Counted from the first letter of the stretch, positions 46,771 to 55,008 are shown. The stretch: 64,000 nt of DNA from Arthrobacter sp. B1I2 (GCF_030816485.1 NZ_JAUSYC010000001.1:62001-126000); one strand, 5' to 3'. Notes: a model not told the origin generated them from the sequence alone. Translations and numbers: made by a program.

Positions 46771-46792
46771 GGTGTGACTGCCATCATACACC
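46771..46792 (-). promoter_or_regulatory. Candidate promoter/operator of the ureohydrolase operon
   Basis: GGTGT (46771-46775) and ACACC (46788-46792) form an inverted repeat that overlaps a minus-strand TATGAT hexamer (46783-46788), 45 bases before the TTG start. No good -35 is seen, so the assignment is tentative. Confidence 0.4.
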
Positions 46793-46848
46793 TCTGTTTT
46801 CTAATGAGCATCAGACGTTTACCAAGTTCCTTCAGCGCGCGCGTTACA

Positions 46849-46948
46849 CCCCAGTTACTCCCGGAGCACCAAACCTTCCTTGCGCCCGTTCCGCGGAATT
46901 CCGGCCACTCTGCCGAAATTGGACGGGGCTCCGCTGAAGGTAACCGGG
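46849..46948. repeat. Short intergenic repeat, copy 1 (CCAGTTAC...GGTAACCGGG)
   Basis: A 100-base unit starts CCCCAGTTACTCCCGG and ends AAGGTAACCGGGAGG. Its ends are near-inverted (CCCAGTTAC against GTAACCGGG, 8 of 9). A second unit with nearly the same two ends lies at 47881-47966, on the other side of the DUF559-like gene. The interior is not conserved beyond a CGGAAT/CCGCGG-rich patch. It carries no reading frame. Confidence 0.6.
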
Positions 46949-47036
46949 AGGGAACGCACGCATCGGTTTCCGGATTTGCCCACATAGGGCCGGCACCTGG
47001 TTCCGGTAGCCTCCCCACGCCGCCTCCAATAATGCT

Positions 47037-47867
47037 GTGGATATTCTTGACTACCTGAAACAGGCCGGCGGCATCGCCCGCTCCTCACAACTCATCCAGG
47101 CAGGGTTCCCGCGCCTCGACCTTTTACGGCTCAGGGATACAGGCGTTTCCCAGCCCAGGCGCGGGGTCTTCGTGCTGCCGGACTGCGATGAGGGCCTCCG
47201 CGCTGCGGTTCTGAACAACGGACGGTTGAGTTGCGCCAGCGCGGCCGCCCACTACGGGCTCTGGCTGCGCAAGCCTCCCTCCCTGGTACACCTGGCCTGC
47301 AATCATGGCCACGGAACTGGTTTCATCCGGCACCGGACCGTTCGTTTCCGAGGGCATCCCCTCTTACCTGTGGCCGCCGTCGAGGATGTGGCACTGCATG
47401 CCTTGGGGTGTCTGCCTCCCCCTGCATGCAGCGCCCTGGCCACTTCAGCAATCCGGCTGCACGGCGTCTCCCGGGAATTGCTTGCATCCCACCTGCGGGC
47501 GGACCGATCAGCCACATCGCGCCGCATCCTGGCGGAACTCGACGTACGCGCGGAGTCCATCGTTGAGGTCGATCTTCAGCATTTGTTCCGGACGCACGGG
47601 ATCGCATACGAAGCACAAGTTTTCCTGCCGGGGATCGGCAGGGTGGACTTCCCGCTGGGCGGCTTCCTGATTGTGGAGGTTGACGGCTTCGCGTTCCATT
47701 CCAAGCGCGGCGATATGCTCCGCGACCGTGCGCGCAACAACTCATCCACAGTCAACGCATACGCCGTTCTGCGCTACATGCCGGAGCACATTTGGTTCGA
47801 TCCCGGCCACGTAATAGCAGAAGTCCGGATGGTTCTGGCCGGCGGCCAACAAAGGCCGCGCCGCTAG
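47037..47867 (+). CDS. AbiEi-like N-terminus / DUF559 endonuclease-domain protein
   Basis: This 276-residue protein has an N-terminal winged-helix region like the AbiEi antitoxin domain (residues about 5-50, GGIARSSQLIQAGFPRLDLLRLRDTG). The C-terminal Vsr/DUF559-like nuclease domain (about 175-270) shows ESIVEVDLQHLFRTHGI, then FLPGIGRVDFPLGGFLIVEVDGFAFH, with the Asp and Glu-x-Asp expected of the fold, and VLRYMPEHIW. The start is a GTG at 47037 without a clear ribosome-binding site. Such proteins are frequent in actinobacteria, often singly. Two copies of a short repeat flank it (46849-46948 and 47881-47966). The role is unknown; DNA nicking is plausible. Confidence 0.82.
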   Translation: MDILDYLKQAGGIARSSQLIQAGFPRLDLLRLRDTGVSQPRRGVFVLPDCDEGLRAAVLNNGRLSCASAAAHYGLWLRKPPSLVHLACNHGHGTGFIRHRTVRFRGHPLLPVAAVEDVALHALGCLPPPACSALATSAIRLHGVSRELLASHLRADRSATSRRILAELDVRAESIVEVDLQHLFRTHGIAYEAQVFLPGIGRVDFPLGGFLIVEVDGFAFHSKRGDMLRDRARNNSSTVNAYAVLRYMPEHIWFDPGHVIAEVRMVLAGGQQRPRR

Positions 47868-47880
47868 GCGTGCATTCCAG

Positions 47881-47966
47881 CCCAGTTACTCCCGCCCTGA
47901 GAGAATGTGCGGCCCGAGTCCCACGGAATCCGCGGCTGCGGGAACGGGTAACTTAAGGTAACCGGG
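47881..47966. repeat. Short intergenic repeat, copy 2 (CCAGTTAC...GGTAACCGGG)
   Basis: An 86-base unit starts CCCAGTTACTCCCGCC and ends AAGGTAACCGGGCAGG, matching both ends of the copy at 46849-46948 in the same orientation. It begins 13 bases after the stop of the DUF559-like gene and ends near the stop of the convergent XRE-cupin regulator. Confidence 0.6.
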
Positions 47967-47997
47967 CAGGAAGGCACAAACTCCAGAACGAGTGGGG

Positions 47998-48573
47998 TTA
48001 CCGGCTGGCGGCGGGCACCAGGACCCAGAGCACCTCAACCGGCTCGTCCGTGGGGTTCACCCAGGTATGGGGTTCGCGGCCGGGGAATGTGACGGTGTCG
48101 CCGGTGCCGAGGTCGTATTCCTCGTTGGTGAGGATCAGCTTGATGGACCCCTTGATCACGTGCAGCACATCCACATCGCAGTCCACCGCGTAGAGCTCGG
48201 ACTCGCCGCGGCCGTGCGGCTCGATCACGGCCTGGATGATCTGGACCCGCCGTTCCGAGCGTGCCGTCAGGAGCCGTTCCACGATGCCCTGGCCGCCAAG
48301 CGAGATCCGCGGGCCGTCGTTCCGCTTGGTCAGGTGGGTCTCCGGCGCCGCGAAAAGGTCGCCAATGGAAATGGACAGCACCTGGCAGAGCGTCACCAGG
48401 GAAGCGACCGACGGCGAGGTCAGGTCCCGCTCCACCCGGCTGAGGAACCCCTTGGTCAGGCCGGTGGCGTCGGCCACCTGCTCGATGGTGAGCCGCTGGG
48501 ACTGCCGGGCGGCCCGGATCCTGGAACCGATCGCAACCGGGACGTTGCTGGGCTCAACTGGCAGTGCCTTCAT
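47998..48573 (-). CDS. XRE-cupin transcriptional regulator
   Basis: This 191-residue regulator joins an N-terminal XRE helix-turn-helix (GSRIRAARQSQRLTIEQVADATGLTKGFLSRVERD) to a C-terminal cupin sensor domain (about 115-185, IEPHGRGESELYAVDCDVD and GDTVTFPGREPHTWVN). The ATG at 48573 has AAAGG 9 bases upstream; ATGs further up (48588, 48651) are less likely. It is divergent from the symporter gene. PuuR-type relatives control putrescine and other amine catabolism, which fits the ureohydrolase cluster. The TTGCC-N5-GGCAA repeat at 48727 is its likely site. Confidence 0.92.
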   Translation of the reverse strand: MKALPVEPSNVPVAIGSRIRAARQSQRLTIEQVADATGLTKGFLSRVERDLTSPSVASLVTLCQVLSISIGDLFAAPETHLTKRNDGPRISLGGQGIVERLLTARSERRVQIIQAVIEPHGRGESELYAVDCDVDVLHVIKGSIKLILTNEEYDLGTGDTVTFPGREPHTWVNPTDEPVEVLWVLVPAASR

Positions 48574-48683
48574 CTTCGAACCTTTCATGGCCGGCAGTCC
48601 GGCTCCACTCTCGAGCCATACTAATCGGCGGCGCTTTTGTGACGCGCCCATGCCACACGTGGGTTGCGCCGGCGTTCCCGTCC

Positions 48684-48711
48684 TTGACTGTTGCAGGCGT
48701 CACACTCTAAT
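48684..48711 (+). promoter_or_regulatory. Promoter of the sodium:solute symporter gene
   Basis: TTGACT (48684-48689) and TCTAAT (48706-48711) are spaced by 16 bases, a good sigma-70-type match (-35 5 of 6, -10 5 of 6). Transcription would start near 48718, about 115 bases before the ATG. Confidence 0.65.
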
Positions 48712-48726
48712 CTGTGGAAACTCCTG

Positions 48727-48741
48727 TTGCCTATAAGGCAA
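48727..48741. promoter_or_regulatory. Candidate operator for the XRE-cupin regulator
   Basis: TTGCC (48727-48731) and GGCAA (48737-48741) form a perfect inverted repeat around TATAA. The repeat lies about 10 bases downstream of the predicted transcription start of the symporter, a position for repression. It sits in the divergent gap with the XRE-cupin gene, the usual place for such a site. Confidence 0.6.
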
Positions 48742-48833
48742 TACCAGGAACCCTCTCCGCTCGTCCGCGGCGGTTCCGGGCGCCGTCGCCCCCGGTCCCA
48801 CACCCGGCGCCAAACAGCTCCAAGGAGCCAACT

Positions 48834-50354
48834 ATGGATGCAAGTGCCATCAACATCGCCATTGTGGTGGTGTATCTCCTCGCAATGCTGGCCTTCGGCT
48901 GGTGGGGCAAGTCCCGCACCAGGAACAACAGCGATTTCCTCGTTGCCGGCCGCCGGCTGGGACCGTTCCTCTATACCGGAACCATGGCCGCGGTCGTCCT
49001 GGGCGGCGCCTCCACCGTGGGCGGCGTGGGGCTCGGCTACAAGTTCGGCATCTCGGGGATGTGGCTGGTGGTGGCGATTGGCGCCGGCGTTCTGCTGCTG
49101 AGCCTCCTCTTTGCCGGGACCATCCAGAAGCTGAAGATCTACACGGTGTCCCAGATGCTCACCCTCCGCTACGGGAGCAAGGCCACCCAGGCGTCCGGCA
49201 TCGTTATGCTCGCCTACACGCTGATGCTCTGCGCCACCTCAACCGGCGCCTACGCCACCATTTTCGTGGTGCTCTTCGGCCTTGACCGGGCGCTGGCCAT
49301 CGCCATCGGCGGCGCCATCGTCCTGGTCTACTCCACCATTGGCGGCATGTGGTCCATCACCCTTGCGGACCAGGTCCAGTTCGTCATCAAGACGGTGGGC
49401 ATCTTCTTCCTCATGCTCCCGTTCACACTGAACGCTGCCGGCGGCCTCGACGGCATCCGCAGCCGCGTGGATGCCAGCTTCTTCCAGATGGACGGCATCG
49501 GCGTCCAGACGATCATCACCTACTTCGTGGTCTACACCCTGGGCCTGCTGATCGGCCAGGACATCTGGCAGCGCGTGTTCACCGCGAAGACGCCCAAGGT
49601 TGCCCGCTGGGGCGGCGCCACTGCCGGCATCTACTGCATCCTCTACGGCGTGGCCGGCGCGCTGATCGGTATGGCCGCCAACGTGGCCCTGTCCAACGTC
49701 AAGATCGCCGCGAAGGACGACGTCTACGCCGAAGTGGCCCAGAACCTGCTCCCCGTCGGCATCGGCGGACTGGTCCTGGCCGCCGCCGTCGCCGCCATGA
49801 TGTCCACTGCGTCCGGCGCCCTCATCGCCGCTGCCACCGTTGCGCGTGCCGACGTCCTGCCGTTTGTCGCCGGCTGGTTCGGCAAGGAAATAAACACCGG
49901 CGACACGGAAAACCCGGAGCATGACGTCAAGGCCAACCGCATGTGGGTCCTGGCCCTGGGCATCGTGGCCATCGTCATCGCCATCATCACCAAGGACGTC
50001 GTTGCGGCCCTGACCATCGCCTACGACATCCTGGTGGGCGGCCTGCTGGTGGCCATCCTCGGCGGCCTGGTCTGGAAGCGCGGCACGGGCCTTGCGGCCG
50101 CGGCATCAATGGCGGTTGGCTCCGTGGTGACCCTGGGAACCATGATCATCCTGGAAGTCAACGCCAAGGCCCCGCTGGACGGCATCTACGCCAACGAGCC
50201 CATCTACTACGGCCTGATCGCCTCGGCCGTTGTCTACGTTGCGGCTTCGCTGTTCACCCGTCCCACGGACCCCGCGGTGATGCGCGCCTGGCAGCTGCGC
50301 GTTGCCGGGCAGGCGCCGGAAGTTGCTCCCGAGGAAGTCCTCACCGGCCACTGA
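48834..50354 (+). CDS. Sodium:solute symporter family transporter
   Basis: This 506-residue transporter of the SSS family has 12 to 13 hydrophobic helices. It opens with a short periplasmic N-terminus and ASAINIAIVVVYLLAMLAFG, then SDFLVAGRRLGPFLYTGTMAAVVLGGAST. The family core sequence is GGMWSITLADQVQFVIKTVG. The ATG at 48834 has AAGGAG 7 bases upstream; a longer frame to 48714 is unlikely. The neighbourhood (ureohydrolase, TPP enzyme, XRE-cupin regulator) suggests a guanidino compound, polyamine or related amino acid as substrate; this is inference. Confidence 0.92.
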   Translation: MDASAINIAIVVVYLLAMLAFGWWGKSRTRNNSDFLVAGRRLGPFLYTGTMAAVVLGGASTVGGVGLGYKFGISGMWLVVAIGAGVLLLSLLFAGTIQKLKIYTVSQMLTLRYGSKATQASGIVMLAYTLMLCATSTGAYATIFVVLFGLDRALAIAIGGAIVLVYSTIGGMWSITLADQVQFVIKTVGIFFLMLPFTLNAAGGLDGIRSRVDASFFQMDGIGVQTIITYFVVYTLGLLIGQDIWQRVFTAKTPKVARWGGATAGIYCILYGVAGALIGMAANVALSNVKIAAKDDVYAEVAQNLLPVGIGGLVLAAAVAAMMSTASGALIAAATVARADVLPFVAGWFGKEINTGDTENPEHDVKANRMWVLALGIVAIVIAIITKDVVAALTIAYDILVGGLLVAILGGLVWKRGTGLAAAASMAVGSVVTLGTMIILEVNAKAPLDGIYANEPIYYGLIASAVVYVAASLFTRPTDPAVMRAWQLRVAGQAPEVAPEEVLTGH

Positions 50355-50373
50355 GCCTGCGCAGGCTTTAAGC

Positions 50374-50425
50374 ACGACGGCGGCGCCTCCTTTCGCTTTC
50401 CCGCGAAAGGGGGCGCTGCCGTCGT
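50374..50425. terminator. Strong bidirectional terminator
   Basis: A 23-base arm (50374-50396) pairs almost completely with 50403-50425 around a 6-base loop. It lies 20 bases after the symporter stop and 5 bases before the stop of the small acidic-protein gene, so it serves both convergent transcripts, although T-runs are short. Confidence 0.75.
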
Positions 50426-50430
50426 AAGTC

Positions 50431-50658
50431 CTACTCCCCTGTGTTGCGGGGCTCGTCGTCATCCAGCGGGACCTCGCGGTCCTCGGCGTCGATGACCACC
50501 GGCGGCGGCTGGACCACCGGCTCTTCCTCGTCAATCAACGCGTCCTCCGCGTCCCAGTCCGCATCGTCTACCGGTGCATCCTCGGCGTAATCGTAGGCGG
50601 GGTCCGCTTCCACGGCGTCCAGGTGCGGCATGTCCGGGTGCTGTCCGGTGGTGCTCAT
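50431..50658 (-). CDS. Small highly acidic hypothetical protein
   Basis: This 75-residue protein is extremely acidic (more than 30% Asp and Glu) with no Cys or membrane helix. It is probably disordered (AEDAPVDDADWDAEDALI ... DREVPLDDDEPRNTGE). The ATG has GGAGG 7 bases upstream, which supports expression. I do not recognise the family; similar short acidic proteins in Micrococcaceae are uncharacterised. Confidence 0.7.
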   Translation of the reverse strand: MSTTGQHPDMPHLDAVEADPAYDYAEDAPVDDADWDAEDALIDEEEPVVQPPPVVIDAEDREVPLDDDEPRNTGE

Positions 50659-50923
50659 GATTCAACCTCCGTATGTTCGCCTGACGTGCTCTTTCAGGTA
50701 GGGCGCAGGCTGCGCCACACCTTCATCACAGCACCGGCCGGGTGGACGGGTCAATAGCCGCGGCGGGGCCGGGACGAACGGAAAACGGCGGCCGTAATTG
50801 GCGCAGTTTTGAGGCTGACCGAAACTTCCCATCGAGGTTTGCCAGCCAAAAAACCGCGCCAATTCGCAGTACGCTGGCAAGGCAAAGGCGCGAAAACATG
50901 CCCTTTCCAGCCCAGGAGTACCA

Positions 50924-52069
50924 GTGTCGCAGCACGCCCAGTCCAATTCGCATGCCACGCCCCCGGAGGCCGCCAACACCCCGCAAAGCCAGCCCTCGCC
51001 GTCGAACATCAAACGGTGGCGCCAGTACCTGGCCGACGAGCGTGCTGAAGCCGCCGTCTACCGTGACCTGGCCCAAAACCGCCAGGGCGAGGAACGGGAC
51101 ATCCTCCTGGCCCTGGCCGAGGCCGAAGGCCGGCACGAAGCCCACTGGCTGGCCCTGCTGGGCGACCACGCGGGCAAGCCGAAGAGGGCCTCCGCGCGAA
51201 GCCGGTTCCTGGGGTTCCTTGCCCGGCACTTCGGCTCCGTGTTTGTGCTGGCCCTCGCCCAGCGCGCTGAGGGCCGCTCCCCCTATGCCAAGGACCCCAA
51301 CGCCACCGAGGCCATGGCTGCCGATGAGCAGATCCATGAGGAAGTGGTGCGCGGGCTGGCGACCCGCGGCCGCAACCGCCTGGCCGGTACATTCCGCGCG
51401 GCGGTCTTCGGCGCGAACGACGGCTTGGTCAGCAACCTCTCCCTGGTGATGGGCATGGCCGCGTCCGGCGTGGCCAGCAGCGTGGTGTTGCTCAGCGGCA
51501 TCGCTGGGCTCCTGGCCGGTGCCATGTCCATGGGCGCCGGCGAATTCATCTCCGTCCGTTCCCAGCGCGAACTGCTGGCCGCCACCCGCCCCACGCAGAT
51601 CACGCTGGCGGCCGCGCCGAAGCTGGACCTCGAACACAACGAGCTCCTCCTGGTGTACCTGGCCCGCGGGATGTCCCGCGAAGCGGCGGAACACCGGGTG
51701 GCCGAGCGCATGGGCCTGCTGTCCTGCGACTGCGACCCCAGCCTGTCCCTTCAGCCTGACCTGCCGGAGGAAGAGGACCAGCACGAGGCAGTGGGCACGG
51801 CCTGGGGCGCGGCGCTGTCCAGTTTCTGCTTCTTCGCCTCCGGCGCCATCGTTCCCATCCTGCCGTTCCTGTTCGGTCTCACGGGCATCACGGCGCTGGT
51901 GGTGGCCGGGGTCCTGGTGGGCACTGCCCTCCTGGCGACCGGCGCCGCCGTTGGCCTGCTGTCCGGAACGTCCCCCTTGACCCGCGGCCTGCGCCAGCTC
52001 GCCATCGGCCTGGGTGCCGCCGCCATCACGTACCTGCTGGGACTGCTGTTCGGTACTGCGGTTGGCTAG
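50924..52069 (+). CDS. Ferritin-like/VIT1-CCC1 metal transporter
   Basis: This is a 381-residue fusion. Residues about 30-150 form a ferritin-like helical domain with Glu and His ligands (YLADERAEAAVYRDLAQNRQG, then EAEGRHEAHWLALLG and ADEQIHEEVVRG), suited to binding iron or manganese. From about 155 a VIT1/CCC1 transporter follows, with the signature FGANDGLVSNLSLVMGMAA and AGAMSMGAGEFISVRSQRE, and five membrane helices in all. The start is a GTG at 50924 with AGGAG 6 bases upstream. Such fusions are known in bacteria as membrane-bound ferritin A-type proteins that export Fe2+ or Mn2+. Metal choice is not readable. Confidence 0.9.
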   Translation: MSQHAQSNSHATPPEAANTPQSQPSPSNIKRWRQYLADERAEAAVYRDLAQNRQGEERDILLALAEAEGRHEAHWLALLGDHAGKPKRASARSRFLGFLARHFGSVFVLALAQRAEGRSPYAKDPNATEAMAADEQIHEEVVRGLATRGRNRLAGTFRAAVFGANDGLVSNLSLVMGMAASGVASSVVLLSGIAGLLAGAMSMGAGEFISVRSQRELLAATRPTQITLAAAPKLDLEHNELLLVYLARGMSREAAEHRVAERMGLLSCDCDPSLSLQPDLPEEEDQHEAVGTAWGAALSSFCFFASGAIVPILPFLFGLTGITALVVAGVLVGTALLATGAAVGLLSGTSPLTRGLRQLAIGLGAAAITYLLGLLFGTAVG

Positions 52070-52126
52070 CTGCAGGGCCGGGTAGCGGGCCGGCAACTCC
52101 ATCCCGGGGAGGTCCTTCGGTGCCGT

Positions 52127-53263
52127 TCAGCGGCGCTGCAGGACCTCCACTGCTTCTTCCACCGAGTCCACCAAATAGATGTAATCCGCCATGGGCCGCC
52201 CGGCGGCAAGGCTGCACAGCATGGGCCACGCCGGGTACTCCTGCTCCCAGTGGCGCCGGCCCACCAGGACCATGGGCGCCACCTTTTCGAGGGCGCCATA
52301 ATAGTTTTCGCAGGCGTCCTGGAAGATCTCCTGGACAGTGCCCGCGGCACCCGGCAGGAAAACGATGCCGCCGTGGCACAGTTCCAGCAGGATGGCCTCG
52401 CGGATGGCGTTGGCGAAGTACTTGGCGATGTGCGTGGCGAAGTAGTTGGGCGGCTCATGCCCGTAGAACCACGTGGGGATCCCCAGCGACGCCGTCCCGC
52501 CCGGATGGCGTTCGACGACGGCGGCGGCCGCACGTGCCCACGCCGACACCGAGGGACGGAATCCGGGGACAGCGGCGAGCGTGGCAAGCGCTGCCTGCAC
52601 GTCGCCGTCGGACGCCTGGCTCAGGTAGGCACCCAGGTTCGCCGCCTCCATGGCCCCGGGTCCGCCGCCGGTGGCCACCGAATAGCCCTCCAGGGCCAGC
52701 AGCCTGCCCAGCCTCGCCGCCTCCGCGAACTCAATACTGCCGCGCGGCGCCGTATGCCCGCCCATGACGCCCACGATGGACCGTCGTGTCCAGGCTCCTG
52801 AGCGCGTCAGCTCTTCCAGGGCGGCACCGATCGCATGGTCGTGGAGGGCTGATGCCAGGGTGGCGTCCACGCGGTGCCGCTGGCCGGACTGGATGGTCCA
52901 GTGATAGATGCGCGCGTCCGGCAGTTCCTCGTATGGCGACGCTGCCAGGCCTGCATACAGTTCGGCCGGGGAATACAGCGAAGCCCGGTAGGGGTCGAAG
53001 GGGACGCCGTCAAGCCGTGGAAAGATCAGTGCGCCGCGGCTGCGCAGGTTGCCTTCCATGCCGTCGTCAAAGATGCAGCCGAGGAACATGGCGCCTTCGA
53101 CGCTGACGCTCATAAGGGCGGCCGACCGACCGCGCAGGTCAAGTGACTGTGCGTGCCAGCCGTGCAGGTTGACCGCGCCGGCGGCCACCAGGCGGTCGAA
53201 GCTGGCCAGGTCCTGGACTTCGAGGTTGCGGGGGCGGGGACCAAGGCTTCCGGCGAAATTCAC
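52127..53263 (-). CDS. LOG-family Rossmann-fold nucleotide-binding protein
   Basis: This is a protein of about 378 residues. A LOG-like domain lies in its C-terminal two thirds: VGVMGGHTAPRGS, YSVATGGGPGAMEAANLGAYL and FLPGAAGTVQEIFQDA, the last being a variant of the PGGxGTxxE motif of cytokinin-activating LOG and nucleotide 5'-monophosphate phosphoribohydrolases. An N-terminal 170-residue domain (LVAAGAVNLHGWHAQSLDLRG) is typical of the longer actinobacterial group. The frame is open to a TTG at 53311; I prefer the GTG at 53263, with GAGG 8 bases upstream. The substrate is unknown. The gene stands alone between the VIT1 protein and a sugar porter. Confidence 0.82.
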   Translation of the reverse strand: MNFAGSLGPRPRNLEVQDLASFDRLVAAGAVNLHGWHAQSLDLRGRSAALMSVSVEGAMFLGCIFDDGMEGNLRSRGALIFPRLDGVPFDPYRASLYSPAELYAGLAASPYEELPDARIYHWTIQSGQRHRVDATLASALHDHAIGAALEELTRSGAWTRRSIVGVMGGHTAPRGSIEFAEAARLGRLLALEGYSVATGGGPGAMEAANLGAYLSQASDGDVQAALATLAAVPGFRPSVSAWARAAAAVVERHPGGTASLGIPTWFYGHEPPNYFATHIAKYFANAIREAILLELCHGGIVFLPGAAGTVQEIFQDACENYYGALEKVAPMVLVGRRHWEQEYPAWPMLCSLAAGRPMADYIYLVDSVEEAVEVLQRR

Positions 53264-53401
53264 GGCTGCTGCCTCGCGGTCCACATCATGGAGCCAGCCT
53301 AGGCCACCCAACGCGTCGCGGGGCCGGACCGTCCCCTTTTCGTCAATGACGGAGAAGAGCTGGGTCCGGCCCCGCGTTTCATGGGGTGAGAGGCTGCCCG
53401 C

Positions 53402-54820
53402 CTAGGCCGGGAGCTTCGCCGGGACCGCGCCGTCGCGGAAGTACGCTTCCAGGTCCTCGAGCGAGTGGCCCTTGGTTTCCGGAACGAACTTGATGACGAA
53501 GGCCAGGGACGCGAGATTGACCAGGACAAACAGGCCGAAGGTGCCGGTGGAGCCCAGGGCGTTGACCACAATGGGGAAGAGGAAGGAGATGGCGGCGTTC
53601 ACGGTCCACAGTGCGAAGACCGCAATTCCCATCGCGAAACCCCGGATGGCCAGCGGGAACATTTCCGAGAGCAGGAGCCAGACGCAGGTGCCGATGAAGC
53701 ACTGGACGAAGGCCACGAACAGCATCATGGCGGCCAGGATGGTGTAGCTCGCCAGGTCGGACTGCGGCAGGAGGAAGACGACGGCCAGCAGGGCCTGGGA
53801 GCCAACCACTCCGGAGAAGCCGATCACCAGCATCCGGCGCCGGCCAACGAAGCCGAGCAGCCAGATGCCCAGGATGGTCATCAGCACGGAGGTGACGCCG
53901 ACGCCGATGGTGGCCACGAGCGAAGCGCTGACGCCGAGCCCGCTCTTTTCCAGGATGGTGGGAGCGTAGTAGTTCACGGTGTTGATGCCGGTGGCCTGCT
54001 GGACGGTGGCCAGGCCAATGCCGATCCACAGCAGCCGGCGCATCCAAGGGTTGTTCTTCAGGTCCCGCAGCGCGTGGCCCCGTTCTTCCTTCGCGGTGCG
54101 TGCTGCCTTGGCGATCCCCTCGTATTCGGCGTCTGCTTCCTGCGGGCTGCGGCTGAGGTTCAGGACGCGGCGGCTGTCCTCGAGGCGGCCACGGATGGCG
54201 TACCAGCGCGGTGATTCAGGCAGCATCAGCATGCCGGCGAGCAGGGCGAGGGCGGGGATCGAGGCGATGCCCAGCATGGTGCGCCAGACCTCGTTGTCGT
54301 GGATCAGGGCATCCAGGAGGGCATTGATGGCGAAGGCAAGCATCTGGCCGGTCACGATCATGAGCTCATTGATGGTCACCATGCGGCCACGGAGATTGGC
54401 CGGCGCCATTTCGGCCAGGTACAGCGGGCAGGTCACGGCGGCCGCGCCCACGCCCAGGCCGAGGACGATGCGGGCAGCGATCATGAAGCCCACGTTCGGT
54501 GCGAGGGCGCAGCCCATGGCCCCGATGAGGAACAGCAGTGCGCAGACGAGCAGGGAGCCGCGGCGGCCCAGTTTGTCAGCCATGCGGCCGCCGGTGAGGG
54601 CGCCGACGGCGGCACCGGGGAAAAGCAGTGCGCTCACCACGGTTGCTTCCTCGACGGCGGTCATGTTGAGGGAGTCGTTCATGTACAGCAGGGCGCCGGA
54701 GATGACGCCGGTGTCGTAGCCGAAGAGCAGTCCGCCCAGGGTGGAAATGACTGTGAGCCGGGCCAGATATCCGCGGCGCTGGGTACCGGGTGCGCCTGTG
54801 GGTTGTTTCTGCAACAGCAT
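53402..54820 (-). CDS. Sugar porter (MFS), possibly myo-inositol or sugar:H+ symporter
   Basis: This is a 472-residue 12-helix major facilitator of the sugar porter family. Signatures are [37 protein letters not shown], the PESPRWYAIRGR loop after helix 6, and PETKGHSLEDLEAYF at the end. The ATG at 54820 has GAGAGG 5 bases upstream. It is divergent from the GntR gene. Its promoter carries two adjacent perfect palindromes (54886-54899 and 54900-54911). The iolB and iolG genes nearby suggest inositol or a related sugar. Confidence 0.93.
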   Translation of the reverse strand: MLLQKQPTGAPGTQRRGYLARLTVISTLGGLLFGYDTGVISGALLYMNDSLNMTAVEEATVVSALLFPGAAVGALTGGRMADKLGRRGSLLVCALLFLIGAMGCALAPNVGFMIAARIVLGLGVGAAAVTCPLYLAEMAPANLRGRMVTINELMIVTGQMLAFAINALLDALIHDNEVWRTMLGIASIPALALLAGMLMLPESPRWYAIRGRLEDSRRVLNLSRSPQEADAEYEGIAKAARTAKEERGHALRDLKNNPWMRRLLWIGIGLATVQQATGINTVNYYAPTILEKSGLGVSASLVATIGVGVTSVLMTILGIWLLGFVGRRRMLVIGFSGVVGSQALLAVVFLLPQSDLASYTILAAMMLFVAFVQCFIGTCVWLLLSEMFPLAIRGFAMGIAVFALWTVNAAISFLFPIVVNALGSTGTFGLFVLVNLASLAFVIKFVPETKGHSLEDLEAYFRDGAVPAKLPA

Positions 54821-54882
54821 TGTTGCCTCTCAGATTCTCTCGGCGACCGGAAGACCGATCGGGAATGTGATGCGTGCCACTG

Positions 54883-54912
54883 ACTTTAGAGCGCTCTAAT
54901 GACGCGCGTCAA
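54883..54912 (-). promoter_or_regulatory. Sugar-porter promoter containing two palindromic operators
   Basis: On the minus strand TTGACG (complement at 54907-54912) and TAAAGT (complement at 54883-54888) are spaced by 18 bases. Between and overlapping them lie TTAGAGCGCTCTAA (54886-54899), a perfect palindrome with the central CG of LacI/GalR sites, and TGACGCGCGTCA (54900-54911), a second perfect palindrome. Both would occlude RNA polymerase. Transcription would start about 55 bases before the ATG. Confidence 0.75.
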
Positions 54913-54980
54913 TAGAAAGTCTTAATGTCAGCACAATGTGCCTTCCATTGGTACTGCCCCTTGGCGCAGGGCCGGCACCC

Positions 54981-55008
54981 TTGACCCTCGCAACCCGGCT
55001 GCTACGAT
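54981..55008 (+). promoter_or_regulatory. Promoter of the GntR-iolB unit
   Basis: TTGACC (54981-54986) and TACGAT (55003-55008) are spaced by 16 bases. Transcription would start near 55015. An inverted repeat TATGT/ACATA (55022-55026 and 55039-55043) just downstream could be an autoregulatory GntR site. Confidence 0.6.
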
